The notes beneath the pieces are model-generated. The model searched no databases, was not told the DNA's origin, and was given only the letters and a program-made list of their open reading frames with translations. 15,681 nt of DNA from Clostridia bacterium (GTDB taxonomy: Bacteria > Bacillota > Clostridia > Oscillospirales > CAG-272): NCBI GenBank assembly GCA_017395885.1, contig JAFQNM010000249.1:1-15681 (forward strand), written 5' to 3'. Shown here one piece after another: positions 5,872 to 12,501 of this stretch; the first letter of the stretch is position 1; every line of letters starts with the position of its first letter. Position numbers and translations under genes: made by a program.

Positions 5872-7153
5872 GATTTTTGATATTATATCAATGCCCTTCG
5901 GCTATCTTATGCAGTTCTGCTGCTGGATAAGCCCCGGGAACAATTATCTGATAGCACTTATCTTCTTCACCATAATCATCGAGCTGATACTGTGCCTTCT
6001 TTTTGGCATCAAGCAGCAGAAGAATATGCAGAAGCAGGCCGGCATTGCCCCCCTTGCGGCAGCCATCCGCAAGAAGTATCAGGGCAGAGATGACCAGGTA
6101 ACAAGACAGAAAATGAGCCAGGAGACGATGGATCTCTATCAGCAGCACGGCTATAGCCCTCTTTCCGGCTGTATGCCTATGCTCATCCAGCTCCCCATCA
6201 TTTCCTCTCTTTACCTTGTAATCGTATCTCCCCTTGAGAATATGTTTATGCTTGCAAGCAGCAAGATAGATATACTCATCAAGGCGATCCTTCCCTATTG
6301 CGATATCAATTCTGCGCAGAACAGCCTTCTTTCTCCCACGGCGCTTGCAAACCTTTGCGCAAGAGGAGACCTTCCCGCAGAGATCGCTCAGAAAATGGCA
6401 AACAGCTCCCGCCAGGCTCAGACAGAGATCATTAACCTCGTAAGAGACGGAAAGCTGGATTTTCTTGAGGGCGAGGCAGGGGAGATCGTAGACAGCCTCA
6501 ACGGAATGTCTCGCTTCTTTCCCGACTACAATGCGTTCGGCCTTGATTTTTCAAGGTTCCCCAACGAGGCTCTCAGCGCAGACAGCATCGGCCAGCTCTG
6601 GCCTCTTATCCTTGTTCCCGTGCTTATCGTGGCAACAATGATCCTCAGCCAGGTCCTTTCCAAGAAGTTCACCTATCAGGACCCCACAATGGAGCAGCAG
6701 CAGGGCGGCTGTTCTATGAAGGTAATGATGTATTCCATGCCCCTGTTTTCCGCATATATCTCCCTTTCAATGCCTGCAGTAGTAGGCGTTTACTGGATCT
6801 ACCGCTCCATTTCATCAACCCTTCAGAGATATATCATGTCTCTCATAATGCCCCTTCCCAAGTTTACTGAGGAGGATTATAAGAAGGCAGAGAAGGAGCT
6901 TGCGGGAACAAGCAGAAAGAGCCAGAAGAAGTCCTACGGCGAGTCAAGGCACTCAGGCAAGGTTGCTTATAATGCAGACGGCAGCGTTAAGCGCTCTCTC
7001 CATTATATCGACGATGAGGAGGATGCTCCCGCCCCCGCTCCCCAAAAGGCGGAAAATGAGGAGGACGATCACATTGCAGAAGGCTTTGACCCCTCCGATG
7101 CCCCCGTTATGAAGGACGATAAGGGCAGTACACATTACAAAAAGAAAAAGTAA
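5864..7153 (+). CDS. yidC: YidC/Oxa1 family membrane protein insertase
   Basis: This insertase integrates and folds membrane proteins alone or with SecYEG. At 429 residues it is much longer than the roughly 260-residue Bacillus forms. Recognisable parts are the first helix (about 27-48), a charged cytoplasmic hairpin (50-100), GCMPMLIQLPI (102-112) starting the next helix, a helix at 245-262, the pair near 287-316, and a charged tail rich in Lys, Asp and Glu (about 335-429) ending KKKK. Two oddities: Glu40 sits in TIIIELIL where most homologues have the groove Arg or Lys, and an insert of about 120 residues (125-243) lies between helices two and three, on the outer side. No lipoprotein signal is seen. 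It overlaps yidD by 8 bases. Confidence 0.94.
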   Translation: MNKIFDIISMPFGYLMQFCCWISPGNNYLIALIFFTIIIELILCLLFGIKQQKNMQKQAGIAPLAAAIRKKYQGRDDQVTRQKMSQETMDLYQQHGYSPLSGCMPMLIQLPIISSLYLVIVSPLENMFMLASSKIDILIKAILPYCDINSAQNSLLSPTALANLCARGDLPAEIAQKMANSSRQAQTEIINLVRDGKLDFLEGEAGEIVDSLNGMSRFFPDYNAFGLDFSRFPNEALSADSIGQLWPLILVPVLIVATMILSQVLSKKFTYQDPTMEQQQGGCSMKVMMYSMPLFSAYISLSMPAVVGVYWIYRSISSTLQRYIMSLIMPLPKFTEEDYKKAEKELAGTSRKSQKKSYGESRHSGKVAYNADGSVKRSLHYIDDEEDAPAPAPQKAENEEDDHIAEGFDPSDAPVMKDDKGSTHYKKKK

Positions 7154-7199
7154 GACGACGGTCTTTCAAGGAATCTTGCGGTGCGAAAAAAATAAATAA

Positions 7200-7215
7200 C
7201 TCTGCAAAAGCAGAG
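7200..7215 (+). other. Hairpin just before the jag ribosome binding site
   Basis: CTCTGC and GCAGAG pair perfectly around an AAAA loop, ending 2-3 bases before the CGGAG used by jag. There is no T-tract, so it is not a terminator. It could mark an mRNA processing point or stabilise the 5' end of the jag message. Confidence 0.45.
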
Positions 7216-7226
7216 ACGGAGAATTT

Positions 7227-8324
7227 ATGGCAGAAGAAATAATCATTCAGGGCAAAACCCTTGAAGAGGCAATGGCCGAGGCACAGTCCAAGTATAACGG
7301 CGATAACGTTCAGTACGAGATTCTGGAAATGCCCAGAAAGGGTATTTTCGGCATCGGCGCATCCCCCGCAAAGATCAAGGTCATCATCAATGACGTTGAG
7401 GAGGATGAGGATTGCGATCTTACCGGCATCGTAGCATCCATCAAGGGTCTCGGCGTTACCACAAACAAGGGTGGCGGCGATGAGCCTGCAAAGAAGCCTG
7501 AGAAAAAGGCAGAAGAAAAGAAGAACGCAGCAAAGCCCGAAAAGCGTGAAAAGCCCCATAATAATAAGAGAGAAAAGGCAGAAAAGCCCCAGGCGCCTAA
7601 GGCAGAAAAGCCTGAGGAGAAGCCCGCAGAGGAGAAGAAGCCTCAGAAGCAGGCGCCCGTTATCAAGGAGCCCAGAGTAATTGAGGTAACAGAGAAGGAG
7701 CTTGAGTGTGCTCTCAGCTTTGCAAATACCCTTCTCAAGGATATGGGCGTAAATGCGGAGGCTAAGTATACAGGCAACGAGCCCTCCGGTGTTGGCGGAA
7801 ACACATATCCCCATATCGAGATCGTTGGCGAGGGTGCAGGCATCCTCATCGGACATCACGGTGAAACTCTTGATGCTATCCAGTATCTTGTAAACCTTTG
7901 CGCACACCGCAAGGGCGGCTCCTCCTCCAAGGAGTTTGTTAAGATCATCGTAGATATTGAGGATTACCGTGCAAAGAGAGAGGAAACTCTCCGCAGCCTT
8001 GCAAGAAGAACAGCTGCAAAGGCTGTAAAGTATAAGAGAAATATCGTTCTTGAGCCTATGAATCCCTTTGAGAGAAGGATCATACACTCTGAGATACAGG
8101 ATATTGAAAACGTGTCCACCCATTCTGTAGGCAGCGATGAAAACCGCAAGATCGTAGTATGCTACGAGGGAGCGGATAAGGTTCAGCGCCGTCGCCGTCA
8201 GGGCGGCAAGGGAAGAAACGCAGAGAAGGCGCCCGTGCAGGACGTAGCATCTGAGGATCTTCTTGCGGCAGTTGATGCAGTTGCAGACAGCACCGTTGAG
8301 GCTGCCGATACAGACGCAGAGTAA
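7227..8324 (+). CDS. jag: RNA-binding protein Jag/KhpB (Jag_N, KH and R3H domains)
   Basis: This cytoplasmic RNA-binding protein pairs with KhpA in Firmicutes and is linked to cell elongation and division. It has 365 residues. In order: Jag_N domain (about 4-54, with KGIFGIGASPAKI), a long Lys/Glu/Pro-rich linker (about 85-145, probably disordered), a type II KH domain with its GHHG loop at 209-212, and an R3H domain (about 247-313) carrying the motif Arg283-x3-His287 in ERRIIHSEI. An acidic Ala/Asp-rich tail of about 30 residues closes it. The ATG has CGGAG 5 bases upstream. It lies 73 bases after yidC, the usual partner position (spoIIIJ-jag), and ends at a strong terminator. Confidence 0.96.
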   Translation: MAEEIIIQGKTLEEAMAEAQSKYNGDNVQYEILEMPRKGIFGIGASPAKIKVIINDVEEDEDCDLTGIVASIKGLGVTTNKGGGDEPAKKPEKKAEEKKNAAKPEKREKPHNNKREKAEKPQAPKAEKPEEKPAEEKKPQKQAPVIKEPRVIEVTEKELECALSFANTLLKDMGVNAEAKYTGNEPSGVGGNTYPHIEIVGEGAGILIGHHGETLDAIQYLVNLCAHRKGGSSSKEFVKIIVDIEDYRAKREETLRSLARRTAAKAVKYKRNIVLEPMNPFERRIIHSEIQDIENVSTHSVGSDENRKIVVCYEGADKVQRRRRQGGKGRNAEKAPVQDVASEDLLAAVDAVADSTVEAADTDAE

Positions 8325-8328
8325 CAAC

Positions 8329-8356
8329 AAAAACCCTGTCTGTTGACAGGGTTTTT
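8329..8356 (+). terminator. Rho-independent terminator after jag
   Basis: AAAAACCCTGTC and GACAGGGTTTTT form a perfect 12-pair stem with a TGTT loop and a terminal run of five T. It begins 4 bases after the jag stop and ends the rpmH-to-jag transcript. Confidence 0.93.
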
Positions 8357-8388
8357 GAGATGAAAGAGAAGAGAAAGCAGTATCGTTG

Positions 8389-8410
8389 CATTTTCGCTTT
8401 GGCGAAAATG
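8389..8410 (+). other. Hairpin just before the mnmE ribosome binding site
   Basis: CATTTTCGC and GCGAAAATG form a perfect 9-pair stem with a TTTG loop, 8 bases ahead of the AAAGGAG of mnmE. It lacks a T-tract. A role in mRNA stability or in control of mnmE is possible. No clear promoter was found between the jag terminator and mnmE. Confidence 0.45.
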
Positions 8411-8431
8411 GATCCCATAAAGGAGTAGCGT

Positions 8432-9799
8432 ATGATCGGAGAGACTGTTGCGGCAGTATCAACGCCCAAGGGCAAGGGCGGAATCGCCGTTATCCGTATA
8501 AGCGGAGATAAAAGCGGCGAGATACTTGATAAATGCTTCGTATCGAAAAAGAAACCTTGTGAAAATCCCCGCCACGCCGTTTTCGGAACGGTGGTTAACG
8601 GAGATGAGATAATAGATACGGCTGTTGCCGTTTATTATGCAGAGGGAGCCTCTTTCACGGGAGAGGCCTCTGCCGAGATCAGCTGCCACGGCGGAATCGC
8701 CGTGACCGCCGCAGTTCTCGGTGCCGTTTTCAAGGCGGGAGCCGTGCCTGCAGAGGCGGGAGAGTTTACCCGCCGTGCCTTTGTTAACGGAAGGCTCACG
8801 CTTGCCGAGGCCGAGGCTGTGGGCAGGCTTATAGATGCAGATACGGATAGCCGCCGTCGCCTGGCTTCAAACGCTCTCAGAGGCTCTCTCAGAGAGAAGA
8901 CTGACGAGATCAGAAACTCCCTTGCCGACGTGCTCAGCGCTCTTTATGCAGTTATAGATTATCCCGATGAGGATATAGGAAACGAGGGCGAGGAGCAGAT
9001 GGAGGGCGTTCTTTTGGAAAACATAGAGGCGCTCAATGCTCTGCTCAGAACCTATAAAACGGGAAGCGCCGTGGCAGACGGAGTTGTTACCGTTATCTGC
9101 GGCTCACCCAACTGCGGAAAGAGCACACTTTATAACCTGATCTGCCGAAGCGAAAAGGCAATAGTAACAGATATTGCAGGCACCACGAGAGATACCCTTT
9201 GGGAAACGGTTGATGCCGGTGGTATCACCCTTCGCCTTGCCGATACTGCAGGCATCCGCGAAACGGGAGATGCCGTTGAGAGCATAGGAGTTGACCGTGC
9301 CAGAGATGCAATGAGCTCAGCTCAGCTCATAATTTCCGTTTTTGACGGATCAAGGCCCTTGGATTCAGAGGAGAGAGAGCTGCTCCGCTATCTTACTCAG
9401 CTTGATGCGGCAAAGATCGCCGTTATCAATAAGTCGGATAAGGACAGCTTTGAGGTATGTAACGAGATAAAAGCGGTAAACGATAAAGCCGTTGTAATGT
9501 CGGCAAAATACGGAAGGGGAGAGGAGGAGCTCTACCGTGCCATCGGTGAGCTTTTCAACGGAGAAAAGCTTTCTCTCGATTCCGATGCCGTTATATGGGA
9601 GGCCCGTCACAGGGCGGCGGTGGAGAGCGTTATCGCCCTCCTGACCGATGCTCTGCAGGCTCTTCGCCTGGGAGACCCCTATGATGCGGTGTGCACTCTT
9701 TGCGAGAGCGCACTTTCTCAGCTTGCTCTTCTGGACGGAAGAGGCATAACCGAGGATATAGTTTCAAGAATATTTGCCCGCTTCTGCGTTGGAAAATAG
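8432..9799 (+). CDS. mnmE: tRNA uridine-5-carboxymethylaminomethyl(34) synthesis GTPase MnmE
   Basis: MnmE works with MnmG to modify uridine 34 in the wobble position of several tRNAs, using a folate-derived one-carbon unit. It has 455 residues. The N-terminal folate-binding domain opens ETVAAVSTPKGKGGIAVIRI and includes EAGEFTRRAFVNGRL (108-122). The inserted G domain has GSPNCGKS (224-231), the K-loop/G2 TDIAGTTRD (247-254), DTAG (271-274), NKSD (333-336) and SAK (357-359). The C-terminal FCVGK holds the conserved Cys. AAAGGAG lies 6 bases before the ATG. mnmG, which normally follows, is absent here; a converging gene for a small membrane protein is next instead. Confidence 0.97.
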   Translation: MIGETVAAVSTPKGKGGIAVIRISGDKSGEILDKCFVSKKKPCENPRHAVFGTVVNGDEIIDTAVAVYYAEGASFTGEASAEISCHGGIAVTAAVLGAVFKAGAVPAEAGEFTRRAFVNGRLTLAEAEAVGRLIDADTDSRRRLASNALRGSLREKTDEIRNSLADVLSALYAVIDYPDEDIGNEGEEQMEGVLLENIEALNALLRTYKTGSAVADGVVTVICGSPNCGKSTLYNLICRSEKAIVTDIAGTTRDTLWETVDAGGITLRLADTAGIRETGDAVESIGVDRARDAMSSAQLIISVFDGSRPLDSEERELLRYLTQLDAAKIAVINKSDKDSFEVCNEIKAVNDKAVVMSAKYGRGEEELYRAIGELFNGEKLSLDSDAVIWEARHRAAVESVIALLTDALQALRLGDPYDAVCTLCESALSQLALLDGRGITEDIVSRIFARFCVGK

Positions 9800-9911
9800 C
9801 TTGAAAGCAGGCGATCGCCGGTCGTGTGTTTGTTTTTTGACCGATCTTGACTTTTGCCGCAAGCAGCGGCAGGCTTGAAGAACGGCCCCGGTACAGAGCG
9901 GTTCAGCGTCA

Positions 9912-10373
9912 TTATCTGCGGCGCTTGGGAATGAGGATAAAGATAAGGATAAGAACAACAATGACAACCACAACGGCAATAACTATTGCCCAGGGGTTGA
10001 TGCCCTTTTCCTCAAGCTCCATTCCCTCGATAACGCCGGTAGATTCCTCAGGCTCTCGGTCAGTCTCGCGGTCGGAGAGTGAGTCGGCTGCAGAGTCGGT
10101 GCCCTTGTCGGTCACCTTGTCTGCAGGTCGGTCTGTGTCATTCTTTTCAGTGTCAACTATGCCGTCCTCCTCGGCCTCAGGGTCGCCGTTGTCGGGATCA
10201 AACATGCTGTCGGCGTTCTCCTTGATGTCGGTCATGGCATCTTCAATAACGTCCTCCGCTGTGCTGACAGCGTCTCGCATTGCGTTTCTTGCAAAGATGC
10301 TTACGGTCAGTGCAGCACAGAGAAGTGCAAAAACAATAAGAAAAGATAAAAGCTTTTTCGTGTATTTTTTCAT
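9912..10373 (-). CDS. Small acidic membrane protein with signal peptide and C-terminal anchor
   Basis: I do not recognise a family. The 153-residue product has a signal peptide (about 1-29, KKYTKKLLSFLIVFALLCAA), a short possibly helical segment, then a low-complexity region rich in Asp, Glu, Thr and Ser (about 55-115), and a final membrane helix (WAIVIAVVVVIVVLILIFIL) ended by PKRRR. The expected form is a type I membrane protein with an acidic outer domain. I place the start at ATG 10373 because CGGAGG lies 8 bases upstream; a longer open frame to 10496 includes non-signal residues and runs into the divergent RNHCP gene. It converges on mnmE with 112 bases between, where I see small inverted repeats but no canonical terminator. 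Confidence 0.75.
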   Translation of the reverse strand: MKKYTKKLLSFLIVFALLCAALTVSIFARNAMRDAVSTAEDVIEDAMTDIKENADSMFDPDNGDPEAEEDGIVDTEKNDTDRPADKVTDKGTDSAADSLSDRETDREPEESTGVIEGMELEEKGINPWAIVIAVVVVIVVLILIFILIPKRRR

Positions 10374-10381
10374 TGGCTTGT

Positions 10382-10415
10382 CCTCCGTTTTTTTCATAGT
10401 TATTGTTTCCGGAGG
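10382..10415 (-). promoter_or_regulatory. Inverted repeat that can hide the ribosome binding site of the acidic membrane protein
   Basis: In the minus-strand message CCTCCG (10415-10410) is the exact complement of the CGGAGG (10387-10382) that precedes the start codon, with a 22-base loop. Pairing would mask the ribosome binding site. It is only six pairs, all within one SD-like motif, so chance is possible. Confidence 0.3.
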
Positions 10416-10430
10416 GAGGCCTGATATACA
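10403..10430 (+). promoter_or_regulatory. Possible promoter of the RNHCP-rsmG pair
   Basis: TTGTTT (10403-10408), a 16-base spacer and TATACA (10425-10430), with TGA just before the -10 giving an extended -10 form. Neither hexamer is perfect. It would start transcription near 10437, shortly before the TGAGG site of the RNHCP gene. Confidence 0.35.
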
Positions 10431-10455
10431 TATGATTTTTCTGTTTTGAGGTTTT

Positions 10456-10788
10456 ATGGAAAACAAGAGATTTACAAAAAACGATTCAGGCTTCATCTGC
10501 GGCCATTGCGAAAGAGAGGTACCGCCCCTTGGGTATACCTCAAGAAACCATTGCCCCTATTGTCTCTGGAGCCGCCATCTTGATGAAAATCCCGGCGACC
10601 GTGCCAGCGAATGCCGTGGAATGATGGAGCCCGTTTCTGCCGAGCCTGATGCAAAGAAGGGATATATAATCATCCATAAATGCACAGAGTGCGGAGCTAT
10701 CCGCCGAAACAAAGCGGCCTACGGCCCCAAGGCGGACGTTGGCGACAATATGAAGCTTATTATTTCGTTAACGGGAAAGGTTTTGTGA
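10456..10788 (+). CDS. RNHCP domain zinc-ribbon-like protein
   Basis: This 110-residue protein carries the motif that names the RNHCP family, Arg-Asn-His-Cys-Pro at 30-34. Cysteine pairs are CGHC (15-18), CPYC (33-36) and CTEC (76-79), with a single Cys53 in SECRGMMEP, a pattern suited to binding one or two zinc ions. The family's function is not established as far as I know. TGAGG precedes the ATG by 4 bases. The stop codon is one base ahead of the rsmG start, so the two are translated together; this suggests, but does not prove, a role near ribosomes or RNA modification. It stands where mnmG usually lies. No membrane segment or signal is seen. Confidence 0.88.
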   Translation: MENKRFTKNDSGFICGHCEREVPPLGYTSRNHCPYCLWSRHLDENPGDRASECRGMMEPVSAEPDAKKGYIIIHKCTECGAIRRNKAAYGPKADVGDNMKLIISLTGKVL

Positions 10789-10789
10789 T

Positions 10790-11521
10790 ATGACTTATAC
10801 AAGGGAAGAATTTTCGGCAAGGCTTTCTGCCCTTTCTGAGGCGGCCGGCCTTAAGCATCTCACCGACGCGGCAGAGGAAAAGCTCTATATCATCTGCGAG
10901 CAGCTTGATCTCAGGTCAAAGCAGTTTAATCTGACGGCAATAACAGAGCCTGAGGAGGTTCTGAAAAAGCATATAATAGATTGCATTTTTGCGGCTGCAG
11001 CCGTTGAGGAGCTTGGCGGAGGCCGACTTCTTGACGTGGGAAGCGGAGCGGGATTTCCCTCTCTGCCCATAGCGGCATCTCTGCACGATCTTTCGGTGAC
11101 CGCCATGGATGCAACGGCCAAAAAGACAGTGTATATGAACGAGACTGCAGCTCTTGCAGGCATTGAAAACTTTGCAGCTGTCAATGCAAGGGCAGAGGAG
11201 GCGGCAAGGAGCGAGATGGGCGAGAGCTATGATATTGTCAGCGCAAGGGCGGTGGCAAGGCTCAACGTGCTTATGGAGCTTTGCGTGCCCTTTCTCAAGG
11301 TAGGCGGATATTTCGTTGCAATGAAGGGTGCGGCGGCAGATGAGGAAATGGCAGAGGCCAAGAGCGCTGCCAAAAAGCTTGGATGCAGCCTTGTGAAAAA
11401 GGTGCAGTATACCCTGCCTGAGCTATCGGATGCGAGATTTCTCCTCATTTACAGAAAGGATTCGAAAACACCTGAGCAGTATCCCCGAAATTTTTCACAG
11501 ATATCAAAAAAACCTCTTTGA
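10790..11521 (+). CDS. rsmG: 16S rRNA (guanine(527)-N7)-methyltransferase RsmG
   Basis: RsmG (GidB) methylates G527 of 16S rRNA with S-adenosylmethionine. The 243-residue product shows NLTAI (47-51), HIIDC (61-65), the SAM-binding LDVGSGAGFPSLPIA (81-95), SARAVA (151-156), FVAMKG (175-180) and TPEQYPR (227-233). AAAGG lies 9 bases before the ATG, inside the preceding RNHCP gene, whose stop is one base upstream. The stop codon itself lies inside the following terminator hairpin. Loss of this enzyme is known in other bacteria to give low-level streptomycin resistance; the gene here looks intact. Confidence 0.96.
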   Translation: MTYTREEFSARLSALSEAAGLKHLTDAAEEKLYIICEQLDLRSKQFNLTAITEPEEVLKKHIIDCIFAAAAVEELGGGRLLDVGSGAGFPSLPIAASLHDLSVTAMDATAKKTVYMNETAALAGIENFAAVNARAEEAARSEMGESYDIVSARAVARLNVLMELCVPFLKVGGYFVAMKGAAADEEMAEAKSAAKKLGCSLVKKVQYTLPELSDARFLLIYRKDSKTPEQYPRNFSQISKKPL

Positions 11522-11541
11522 TTTTTCAAAGAGGTCTTTTT
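11512..11541 (+). terminator. Rho-independent terminator overlapping the rsmG stop
   Basis: ACCTCTTTGA (11512-11521) pairs perfectly with TCAAAGAGGT (11526-11535) around a TTTT loop, followed by C and five T. The first arm contains the rsmG stop codon, so translation must finish before the hairpin can fold. Confidence 0.9.
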
Positions 11542-11543
11542 AT

Positions 11544-11571
11544 TTGAAAATAGGGCAAAAACAAATATAAA
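11544..11571 (+). promoter_or_regulatory. Sigma-A promoter of the noc-like gene
   Basis: TTGAAA (11544-11549), a 16-base spacer and TATAAA (11566-11571) lie directly after the rsmG terminator. Transcription from about 11578 gives a leader of about 73 bases, which can form a CCACC/GGTGG hairpin (about 11586-11611). Confidence 0.65.
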
Positions 11572-11650
11572 AGCCTGCCATATTTCCACCTGTATTTCCC
11601 CTGTCGGGTGGTATCCTTTTTGTACCGAAAATGAAAGGAAGAAAAAGGAA

Positions 11651-12484
11651 ATGAAAAGAAAAAAGGATAAAAGGGAAAAGGAAAGATCAGGGGGAGCTTT
11701 TACGGTCCCGGTGGAAAGCATAGTGCCAAATCCCGCCCAGCCGAGAAGGACCTTTGCCGATGAGGCAATAATGCGCCTTGCCGAGAGCATCCGCCAGCAC
11801 GGGATGATCCAGCCTCTCTGCGTACGAAGGCCTGAGGGGGCGGAGGGCGTATATGAGCTGGTGGCAGGTGAGCGAAGGCTGAGAGCCGCAAAGCGGCTGG
11901 GGCTTTCTCACGTGCCCTGTGTTCTTGTGGAGGCAAGCTCTGAGGAGAGCGCTCATATGGCCATAATTGAGAATATTCAGAGAGAGGACCTTAATATGTT
12001 TGAGGAGGCTATTGCCATCGGCAAGCTGATGAAGGTACATTGCCTCACCCAAGAGAAGATAGCGCAAAAGCTATCCTGCTCCCAATCCTACGTGGCAAAC
12101 AAGCTGAGATTGCTGAGGCTATCCGAGGGGGAGAGAGAGCAGATACTTGAGGCGGGCCTTTCCGAACGGCACGCAAGAGCTCTCTTGCGGATAAAGGATC
12201 AGGAGGCCAGAGTGGAGGCGCTTAAGGCTGTCATACAGCGGCAGATGAACGTTTCCTCAACAGAGGAGTATATAGACAGGCTGGTGGAGGCTGAAAAAAG
12301 AGAGCGGCAAAGAGAAAAGCAGGAGCGAAAAACAAAGCTTGTTATAAAGGACGTGCGCCTGCTCTACAATACCATAGACCGAGCGGTGGAAACGGTGCGG
12401 CTTTCGGGGATAGATGTGCAAACTCTTCGCCGTGAAAGCGCAAGGGATACGGAAATAGTTATCCGTATCCCAAAATATGCATAA
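11651..12484 (+). CDS. noc: ParB/Noc family DNA-binding protein, Noc-type by HTH residues
   Basis: ParB-family proteins bind a DNA site, slide as CTP-dependent clamps and act in chromosome segregation or, for Noc, in blocking division over the nucleoid. The 277 residues hold the N-terminal ParB domain with GERRLRAA (73-80) and ENIQRED (107-113), an HTH (about 131-155), and a C-terminal domain ending TEIVIRIPK, as in Bacillus Noc. At four positions reported to separate Noc from ParB, it has Gln145, Lys151, Arg156 and Arg173, matching the Noc set (Gln, Lys, Lys, Arg) rather than ParB (Arg, Thr, Ala, Gly). The N-terminus is MKRKKDKREKERSGG, without the amphipathic membrane helix of Bacillus Noc. 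It follows rsmG as in Bacillus, but no soj or spo0J comes after it. AAAGGAAG lies 9 bases before the ATG. Confidence 0.88.
   Translation: MKRKKDKREKERSGGAFTVPVESIVPNPAQPRRTFADEAIMRLAESIRQHGMIQPLCVRRPEGAEGVYELVAGERRLRAAKRLGLSHVPCVLVEASSEESAHMAIIENIQREDLNMFEEAIAIGKLMKVHCLTQEKIAQKLSCSQSYVANKLRLLRLSEGEREQILEAGLSERHARALLRIKDQEARVEALKAVIQRQMNVSSTEEYIDRLVEAEKRERQREKQERKTKLVIKDVRLLYNTIDRAVETVRLSGIDVQTLRRESARDTEIVIRIPKYA
12444..12471. other. Perfect stem-loop at the 3' end of the noc-like gene
   Basis: GGGATACGGA and TCCGTATCCC form a 10-pair stem with an 8-base loop inside the last codons of the gene. The next gene converges and begins 17 bases after the stop, so this may serve as a transcription boundary for one or both strands, but neither side has a proper T-tract. 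Confidence 0.4.
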
Positions 12485-12501
12485 AAATATTAACTTTGCC
12501 G

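Noticed and set aside
5932..5941. CCCCGGGAA resembling part of a Noc binding site, in yidC
   Set aside because: Only about 9 of 14 positions match the recalled site and it lies in conserved coding sequence.
7107..8462. 451-codon open frame on the minus strand opposite jag
   Set aside because: It is Cys/Leu-rich, has no recognisable domain and lies fully antisense to a clear Jag/KhpB gene; it arises from codon bias.
9810..9846. GGCGATCGCC palindrome and GATC/GGTC repeat after mnmE as a terminator
   Set aside because: The T-run falls in the loop rather than after the stem, so it is not a canonical terminator on either strand.
11631..11654. Seven-codon frame whose stop overlaps the noc start
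   Set aside because: It has no ribosome site of its own and is just A/G-rich leader sequence.
11909..11914. CACGTG core that might be a parS site inside the noc-like gene
   Set aside because: The flanks do not match TGTTTCACGTGAAACA, so a chance hexamer is likely.
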